A stretch of 64,000 nucleotides of DNA from Halobacteriovorax sp. (GTDB lineage Bacteria > Bdellovibrionota > Bacteriovoracia > Bacteriovoracales > Bacteriovoracaceae), in NCBI GenBank assembly GCA_002720865.1, contig PBIO01000017.1, positions 241,427 through 305,426 on the forward strand, in the 5' to 3' direction. The position numbers and the translations under genes were made by a program. The first letter of the stretch is position 1, and each line of letters starts with the position of its first letter. Below the pieces are notes generated by a model, which saw only the letters and a list, made by a program, of their open reading frames with translations, had not been told where the DNA came from and ran no database searches. This document shows positions 59,177 through 64,000 of this stretch, in pieces.

Positions 59177-60329
59177 TGTTATTTGTTTGATTTATTTTAT
59201 CTCAAATACTGTTTATGCAGAGACAGATATTAGTGGGTTTATAAAATTAAACTATTTGAATTATCAGAGCAAGTTTGATTCTGAGCCAAATAATGAAATA
59301 TTTCAAGTAAACAGGGTTTCAATTTTAAGCCCTATAAATGATAACATTACTCTTGAGGGTTCTTATCAAGTCATTCAGATTTACAGCAATGTAAACTCTT
59401 CTGAGGTGTTAAGAAACTATGATAATCAAAAACGTGTTTACAGAATTGATGATTTTAACTCAACTGTGATTAAGAAAAATGACAACTATTACTTAAATCA
59501 TAATTTTGATCGAGCTACCGTTACTTGGAATGGAGATACTTCAAGTGTAGTTTTTGGTAGGCAACAATTAGCATTTGGTAGTGCCAAAACAGTTAACCCA
59601 ACTGACATTTTTACACCATTCAGCTTTACGGCCATCGACACTGAGGTTAGAAATGGCGTTGATGCTTTCCGCTTTCGTCATCAACTTGGAGAAATGGGAC
59701 AATACGATGTTGGTGTGGTTTTAGGTGAGAACGCTGACAGGAAAAATTCAGCAGCATACGGGTTGATAAAATTCTCCGTGGATAAATACGAAATTAAGCC
59801 AATGGTCGCAGTTTTTCAAGAAGCCCACATGGGAGGACTTGATTTAGAAACATCACTTCTTGGTGCAAGTATATGGTTTGAAAATGCCTGGGTTGATCCT
59901 AAAAATGAAAGTGGATATTTTCGATCAGTGTTAGGTGGAGAACGACAGATTACACCTGATACCTCAATGTTTATTGAATATCACTATAATGGAGCTGGAG
60001 AAACCAGTCCTTCTGAGTATTATAATTTACAAAATAATTTTGCGTATCAAAAAGGAGGTGTTTTTTTACTCGGAAAAAACTATCTAAACGCCGGAAGCTC
60101 AATTCAGATAACACCTTTACATAGACTTGATCCTATCATTATGACTAACTTTGATGACAAATCACTATTCCTCAATTTGTCATGGGAATGGAATGCAAAG
60201 GAAAATTTCTATTTCAACTTAGGCTCTTTTATTACGCTGGGTAAAACATCTGATAATACTCAAATTTTAGAATCAGAGTTTGGTTCTGTTCCTTCTACCA
60301 TTTTCACTAGAATCAGGTATTATTTTTAG
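59163..60329 (+). CDS. Outer-membrane beta-barrel protein of the export operon
   Basis: 388 residues with a signal peptide (SNTVYAE). Many amphipathic strands and a C-terminal IFTRIRYYF ending in Phe, the outer-membrane insertion signal, indicate a porin-like barrel of about 16 strands. GRQQLAFGSAKTVNPTDIFTPFSF resembles a conserved segment of DUF1302/alginate-export-like barrels. As the last gene of the operon it may receive or release the cargo moved by the ABC and LolA-like proteins. Confidence 0.75.
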   Translation: MKLSSVICLIYFISNTVYAETDISGFIKLNYLNYQSKFDSEPNNEIFQVNRVSILSPINDNITLEGSYQVIQIYSNVNSSEVLRNYDNQKRVYRIDDFNSTVIKKNDNYYLNHNFDRATVTWNGDTSSVVFGRQQLAFGSAKTVNPTDIFTPFSFTAIDTEVRNGVDAFRFRHQLGEMGQYDVGVVLGENADRKNSAAYGLIKFSVDKYEIKPMVAVFQEAHMGGLDLETSLLGASIWFENAWVDPKNESGYFRSVLGGERQITPDTSMFIEYHYNGAGETSPSEYYNLQNNFAYQKGGVFLLGKNYLNAGSSIQITPLHRLDPIIMTNFDDKSLFLNLSWEWNAKENFYFNLGSFITLGKTSDNTQILESEFGSVPSTIFTRIRYYF

Positions 60330-60652
60330 TCTATTTACAGAACTACTAAATCAATCTGTACTAGAAATAGGATCAGATAGAATAAGTCCTAGGCCTATTC
60401 TTCTACTTTCATGGTCGTAGTCTTGAAGAGAAATACCATAGCCATAAGAGATTTTACGGATTTCAGGTCAAACTAAAATTGATGGTGAATACTGCTATAC
60501 TCGAATTTGGACAAGAGTAGATAACCATTATCAAGTTGCTGCTGGACAAGTAGCGTTCATCAAGTAATTAGCTTAGATGCAATAATTACAAAAAGCTTTC
60601 ACATGGCCCAGTTGGTCAAAGTTAATTCATTAGAATTCGAGTGGTTTTCCTA
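60330..60652. other. Intergenic region with a decayed gene end
   Basis: Apart from the remnant at 60463-60567, this interval shows no gene, clear promoter or terminator. Together with the XRE remnant at 54.5 kb it suggests that the 54-61 kb block was assembled by rearrangement. Confidence 0.4.
60463..60567 (+). pseudogene. Remnant of an NTF2-like (DUF4440/SnoaL) gene
   Basis: 34 codons end in a TAA: DGEYCYTRIWTRVDNHYQVAAGQVAFIK. This is the pattern of the last two strands of DUF4440-type proteins (G-x-Y-x-x-R-x-W-x-R-x-x-x-x-Y-x-V-x-A-x-Q). No start or upstream part can be joined in any frame. Confidence 0.5.
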
Positions 60653-61159
60653 CTAATAGAGCCATTTACTGTACTCAGGAACTTCTTTCATATCTTCGTA
60701 CAGCCAAACCATTCTATCCAAGTACCAGCTTTTTCCTAAATATGTTAAAACTGTTCCCAAAATAGCGCCCCATATTGAATAGCTTACTATTGACCATATA
60801 GAAATCAACATTCCTATCGAGGATATAGTGTTCAATATCTTGTATATGGAACTTTTGTGAACTAGAGGTATTTCAATTTTATCTCTATTAAGAAAAACCC
60901 TTTCTCCAAGTACTGATTTTGATGCCCAATTTCTAGTAGATTTTGGCTTTTTGAAAAAAATTGGATTAAAGAACATCCATGCAATAGATATTAATGCTGG
61001 AATTAAATGCCAATAACCAATCCAAGTTCTACTCCAAAATGAAATTATGATAACTGGTAATACCGAATACCTTGTCCAGACACTCCAAGGGTTAGCATGT
61101 TTCATCCAGTTTTCTTCTGTAAGATTAAAGATTTTTGCGATTTTTCTCTCCAGAGTCAT
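60653..61159 (-). CDS. DUF6653-like membrane protein
   Basis: 168 residues. The N-terminal WMKHANPWSVWTRYSVLPVIIISFWSRTWIGYWHLIPAL is the hallmark of this family. Four membrane segments are visible (about 28-42, 48-65, 110-128, 130-145), and a charged segment ends the protein. Function unknown. It starts 9 bp after the GFA-family gene, so the two form an operon. Confidence 0.7.
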   Translation of the reverse strand: MTLERKIAKIFNLTEENWMKHANPWSVWTRYSVLPVIIISFWSRTWIGYWHLIPALISIAWMFFNPIFFKKPKSTRNWASKSVLGERVFLNRDKIEIPLVHKSSIYKILNTISSIGMLISIWSIVSYSIWGAILGTVLTYLGKSWYLDRMVWLYEDMKEVPEYSKWLY

Positions 61160-61168
61160 AGAGTAACC

Positions 61169-61597
61169 TTATTTCTGATTAGCCAAAAAGGTTTCAAGCT
61201 CACGATCCATCTCACTTTTTGTTACATTTTTAGTTTTATTAGAAAAGCTATAGCTACTTGGTTTTTTATCAATATACTGTTGCTCCGCAAATTCTGGTGA
61301 TAATTGATCACCAAATAGACCCAGCACTGGAAAGTAATGGTTACTTTTCTTCATTCTAAAAAACAAATTTGAGCCACATTCCTTGCAAAAAGCTCTTTCA
61401 GCGTGATCTGAAGAACTATATCTTGTTATAAACTCTTCTCCTGAAATCTTGACCTTGCTACCTGCACTAAATGCCATATAAACGCCACCTGTCCATGTTC
61501 TGCAATTTTCACAATGACAAACACCAAAAGATTCTGGAGCTTTTTCAATCTCAATACTTACTTTACAACATAAACAAGACCCTTTAATGCTTTTCAA
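61169..61597 (-). CDS. GFA/CENP-V family zinc protein
   Basis: 142 residues. GSCLCCKVSIEIE, VCHCENCRTWTGG and FCKECGSNLFF supply the zinc-binding cysteines of the glutathione-dependent formaldehyde-activating (GFA) family. The mid-sequence strands (AERAFCKECG) are typical. Function beyond zinc binding is usually unproven. The start is TTG with a GGGGGG site. It forms an operon with the DUF6653-like gene. Confidence 0.85.
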   Translation of the reverse strand: MKSIKGSCLCCKVSIEIEKAPESFGVCHCENCRTWTGGVYMAFSAGSKVKISGEEFITRYSSSDHAERAFCKECGSNLFFRMKKSNHYFPVLGLFGDQLSPEFAEQQYIDKKPSSYSFSNKTKNVTKSEMDRELETFLANQK

Positions 61598-61792
61598 TTG
61601 CGCCCCCCACTCATAAGTTGAATAGTCTTTAATCTGAACTTTTTAATGGTACCATTGAGAAAAGGATAAAGTCGAGAGTAGTTATTTTTATACTTGTAAA
61701 CCTTTTCCTTGAAAGAGGTATTTCACGCCCAAGTCAAATTAGATGTTAAGTCTAAAAGTTCATCAATTAATTGTCTTAGGCATCTTTTCTCT

Positions 61793-62893
61793 TTACAACA
61801 TCGACCTAAATATAAAGCCAGACATTATTGCCATTCCAAGGATTACAAATAAGAACGCTGCAATCATTTTGTTCTTAAAAATAGACTTTAAAAGAATCAC
61901 TTCAGTTAAGCTTGCTCCAGCACTACCGATAATTAAGGCCATAACTGCACCAAGCCCCATACCTTTTGTAACTAGTGCAGCACTTAGAGGAATAACTGCT
62001 TCAGCTCTGATATAGAGAGGAATGCCGATTACTGCTGCAATTGGAATAGAAAGTAGGCTATCTTTATTAGAGTATTTTGCTATAAACTCAGTAGGAATGA
62101 ATCCATAGATAAATGCACCAATCGCTATTCCACCAAATAGATAAGGAACAACTTTAACAAAATCAGACCAAGTTGATCTCCAAATCTTAATCCACTTGCT
62201 TTCTTCTATTGCTGTACTTGAAGATGTTCCACATCCACTAGAAGTTGAGCAACTACTACTAGAGCTAACCTCTACCTTAGGAGCTTTAACTCCACCTGTA
62301 GCACAACAAAGAGTCGGCTCTGTATATGCAACCTCTGCTATCGTAGAATTACAATCAGATTCAATTTCTTCAGAAACAGTTTTTGCCCCTTCTCCACAAG
62401 AACTATCTTTACTACTAGAAGAGCAGTTCGACTTTGTAGACTCCAGATAAGCTTCTGGCTTAATGTATTTTTCAAACCCAAGTTTTTCTAGTAAATACCC
62501 AGCTACTACAGATACCCCCATAGCAAGTATGAAGTAAGAAACTGTTACTTTCATTCCAAAAGTCGCAAAGAAAAGTCCTATAATGATTGGATTCAATAAT
62601 GGGCTCGTAAATAAAAAGACCATCATTGGGCCAAATCCAGCGTTAGCTCTCAATAGTCCTTTTAAAAATGGAATTGTTGAACACGAACAAAATGGTGTAA
62701 TTGAACCCATAAGTCCTGCAACAATATAGCCCTTCCCATTTTTAGAGCTTAAGATTTTTTGAATCTTCTCTGGAGGAATGTACTCTTGAAGAACCCCAAC
62801 AATGTAACTTATTAGTAAAAACAAAATTGTTAATTCTACACTTAAGAACAGGAACATTCCTCCGGCTTCTTTTAACATTGGCAAATATTCCAT
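61793..62893 (-). CDS. ArsP/YraQ-type permease (UPF0718 family)
   Basis: 366 residues. Eight membrane helices are split by a cytoplasmic loop (about 150-235) rich in Ser and Cys (CSSSSKDSSCGEG, CCATGG, CSTSSGCGTSS), probably a metal-binding loop. The conserved TPFCSCSTIPF motif is the metal/organoarsenic site of ArsP proteins. It is divergent from an ArsR-type repressor with two shared operators, so it is likely an efflux permease for trivalent methyl-arsenic or a soft metal. Strong AAGGAG site. Confidence 0.85.
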   Translation of the reverse strand: MEYLPMLKEAGGMFLFLSVELTILFLLISYIVGVLQEYIPPEKIQKILSSKNGKGYIVAGLMGSITPFCSCSTIPFLKGLLRANAGFGPMMVFLFTSPLLNPIIIGLFFATFGMKVTVSYFILAMGVSVVAGYLLEKLGFEKYIKPEAYLESTKSNCSSSSKDSSCGEGAKTVSEEIESDCNSTIAEVAYTEPTLCCATGGVKAPKVEVSSSSSCSTSSGCGTSSSTAIEESKWIKIWRSTWSDFVKVVPYLFGGIAIGAFIYGFIPTEFIAKYSNKDSLLSIPIAAVIGIPLYIRAEAVIPLSAALVTKGMGLGAVMALIIGSAGASLTEVILLKSIFKNKMIAAFLFVILGMAIMSGFIFRSML

Positions 62894-62913
62894 CTAAAAC
62901 TCCTTATTATTAT

Positions 62914-62982
62914 ATTACTGGTTATATCGTAATTTAACATAACAAACTTGAGCCTTCAACATATTTCTGGTAATATCGAAAT
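62914..62982. promoter_or_regulatory. Two ArsR-type operators in the divergent promoter region
   Basis: ATTAC-TGGTTATATC-GTAAT (62914-62933) and ATTTC-TGGTAATATC-GAAAT (62963-62982) share their central part. Their arms differ at one position, yet both arms change together, so each keeps its dyad symmetry. They lie 49 bp apart between the permease and the repressor start codons, fitting coordinate repression of both genes. Confidence 0.7.
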
Positions 62983-63003
62983 ATATTCCAGCAAGGAGTT
63001 GAC

Positions 63004-63297
63004 ATGGAATTAGAAAAAGTAGCTAAGGCTTTGAAAGAACTAGGACATCCTGCAAGACTCAGTATATTTAAAATTTTAGTAAAATCCGGTCATGATGGGC
63101 TACCTGTAGGCTCTCTTGCTGAAAAACTGAAGATGCCCAACTCTACTTTGACACATCATCTTTCTGGATTAATTCGTGCTGGGCTAATAGAACAGCAAAG
63201 AGATGGAAAGATATTATATTGTGTGCCTCAATATGAAATGCTTGAGGGAGTTATATCTTTTCTTCAAGATGAGTGTTGTAGCGATGTAAACTCATAA
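63004..63297 (+). CDS. arsR: ArsR/SmtB-family repressor
   Basis: 97 residues. LKELGHPARLSIFKIL, LAEKLKMPNSTLTHHLSGLIRAGLIEQQRDGK is the winged helix. No Cys occurs in the HTH helix; a C-terminal DECCSD pair replaces the classical ELCVC site, as in the alternative arsenic-sensing ArsRs. It should release DNA upon binding arsenite or a related soft metal. GGAG precedes the ATG. Divergent from its probable target permease. Confidence 0.9.
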   Translation: MELEKVAKALKELGHPARLSIFKILVKSGHDGLPVGSLAEKLKMPNSTLTHHLSGLIRAGLIEQQRDGKILYCVPQYEMLEGVISFLQDECCSDVNS

Positions 63298-63300
63298 ATC

Positions 63301-63318
63301 AATAAGTAAATACTTATT
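63301..63318 (+). terminator. A/T-rich palindrome after arsR (weak terminator candidate)
   Basis: AATAAGTA-AA-TACTTATT is a perfect 8-bp inverted repeat just after the arsR stop codon and before the convergent uvrA-like end. It has almost no G/C and no strong U-run, so termination would be weak. Confidence 0.35.
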
Positions 63319-63336
63319 AAAGTAGAAAGTATTTTG

Positions 63337-64000
63337 TTAAGAGTCTGATAAGTACATTTTGAGATGTTTACCAGTTAAGCTTTTTACACTATTTATTAAA
63401 TCCCTTGGCGAACCTTCAAACACGATCTCTCCACCTTTTTTACCTCCATGAGGCCCTATGTCAATTATCCAATCTGCTTGAGAGATAACATCAAGATTAT
63501 GTTCAATAACAATTACAGTATTTCCATTATCAACTAATTTATTAAGAATTGAAATTATCCTCTGTATATCTGAAACATGAAGCCCTGTAGTAGGCTCATC
63601 AAAGATATATACCTCTCCTTTTTTCTTTAGCTCTTTTGAAAGCTTAATTCTCTGACATTCACCACCAGATAAAGAAGAGAGAGGTTGACCAAGTGTCAAA
63701 TATCCAAGACCAACTTCTTTCAATATTTCGAGAATTGAGCAAATCTCATTTTCACTAAAGAAGTCAGCTGCCTCATCAATTGTTAAGTCCAAAACATCAG
63801 CGATAGATTTATCTTTATACTTATACGTTAAAACCTTTTCTTTATATCTTTTACCATTACATTCTTCACAAATAGTTCTAATCGGATCAAGGAAGGCCAT
63901 TTCCATTTCTATAAATCCTAGCCCATTGCATTTTTCACAAGAACCTTCTGAGTTAAAACTAAACAACGACGCCTTAACTTCATTTTTTTTGGCATAGAGC
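63337..64000 (-). CDS. uvrA: UvrA-like ABC ATPase, C-terminal part (runs off the window)
   Basis: The frame stays open to base 64000 (KKNEVKASLFSFNSEG before the shown zinc motif), so about 220 C-terminal residues are present. CEKCNGLG and CEECNGKR form the second UvrA zinc finger. LSSLSGGECQRIKLSKEL is the ABC signature, VYIFDEPTTGLH the Walker B, and VIVIEHNLDV the switch His. UvrA is the damage-recognition subunit of excision repair. The short zinc-finger region and the abrupt end suit either housekeeping UvrA or the shorter UvrA-like drug-resistance paralogues. Confidence 0.85.
   Translation of the reverse strand, partial: LYAKKNEVKASLFSFNSEGSCEKCNGLGFIEMEMAFLDPIRTICEECNGKRYKEKVLTYKYKDKSIADVLDLTIDEAADFFSENEICSILEILKEVGLGYLTLGQPLSSLSGGECQRIKLSKELKKKGEVYIFDEPTTGLHVSDIQRIISILNKLVDNGNTVIVIEHNLDVISQADWIIDIGPHGGKKGGEIVFEGSPRDLINSVKSLTGKHLKMYLSDS

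Noticed and set aside
46354..64000. Right attachment site (repeat of the tRNA-Leu 3' end)
   Set aside because: Intergenic stretches were scanned by eye for the tRNA anticodon and T-arm sequence without a convincing match, so no end is claimed.

Overview
The window comes from a low-GC Gram-negative bacterium. It encodes lipoproteins, outer-membrane beta-barrel proteins, an outer-membrane-phospholipase-like protein, LolA/LolCDE-like proteins and a sigma-54 promoter. The gene style (many small exported proteins, HD-GYP regulators, frequent GGCC in coding sequence) resembles Bdellovibrionota / Bacteriovorax-type bacteria. That placement is inference; no rRNA or core phylogenetic marker is present.

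Region 1 (1-23.3 kb) looks like ordinary chromosome. It carries exported hypotheticals, a Rieske oxygenase, a receiver-like/HD/ankyrin protein, periplasmic MsrA with an ATP-grasp partner, a lipid-anchored class III aminotransferase, an MFS transporter, an OMPLA-like barrel, an HD-GYP protein, an aspartoacylase, a membrane sulfatase paired with an Asp-box lipoprotein, and a HAD phosphatase. A protein-free stretch of about 0.9 kb (21.1-21.95 kb) is packed with hairpins and reads on the minus strand as an ORF-less, apparently degenerate group II intron-like RNA.

Region 2 (23.3-46.35 kb) is an integrative conjugative element next to tRNA-Leu(GAG). A broken tRNA-Leu 5' half lies 0.2 kb outside. 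Inside are a tyrosine integrase, an excisionase-like HTH protein, an orphan IS5-type DNA-binding domain, a DUF3560 protein, and a divergent promoter region with four copies of an 18-bp palindrome. A long minus-strand transfer operon follows (46.3 to 28.6 kb). Its transport genes are F-like (TraA, L, E, K, B, V, C, U, F, a TraH-like protein, TraG). The DNA-processing end is not: a small PD-(D/E)XK, MOBC-like relaxase candidate and an FtsK-like coupling ATPase. The operon also holds a PilB/GspE ATPase, a phospholipase-A2-like protein, and two proteins that carry only a sigma region-4 domain. I did not find the right attachment site.

Region 3 (46.9-54.5 kb) has RidA, an NTF2-like protein, and the most striking cluster of the window. 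An exact-consensus sigma-54 promoter, preceded by two CTACAA-N4-TTGTAG palindromes, drives five tightly packed genes: an NtrC-type regulator, a small exported protein, a family-5 peptide-binding protein without permeases, a HExxH peptide-modification-type protein, and a hybrid histidine kinase. I read it as a self-regulating peptide modification and sensing system.

Region 4 (54.5-64 kb) has a TetR-controlled LolA-like/LolCDE-like/outer-membrane export operon with a leaderless regulator promoter, two gene remnants, a DUF6653/GFA gene pair, a divergent ArsR/ArsP-type permease pair with two operators, and a UvrA-like gene running off the end.
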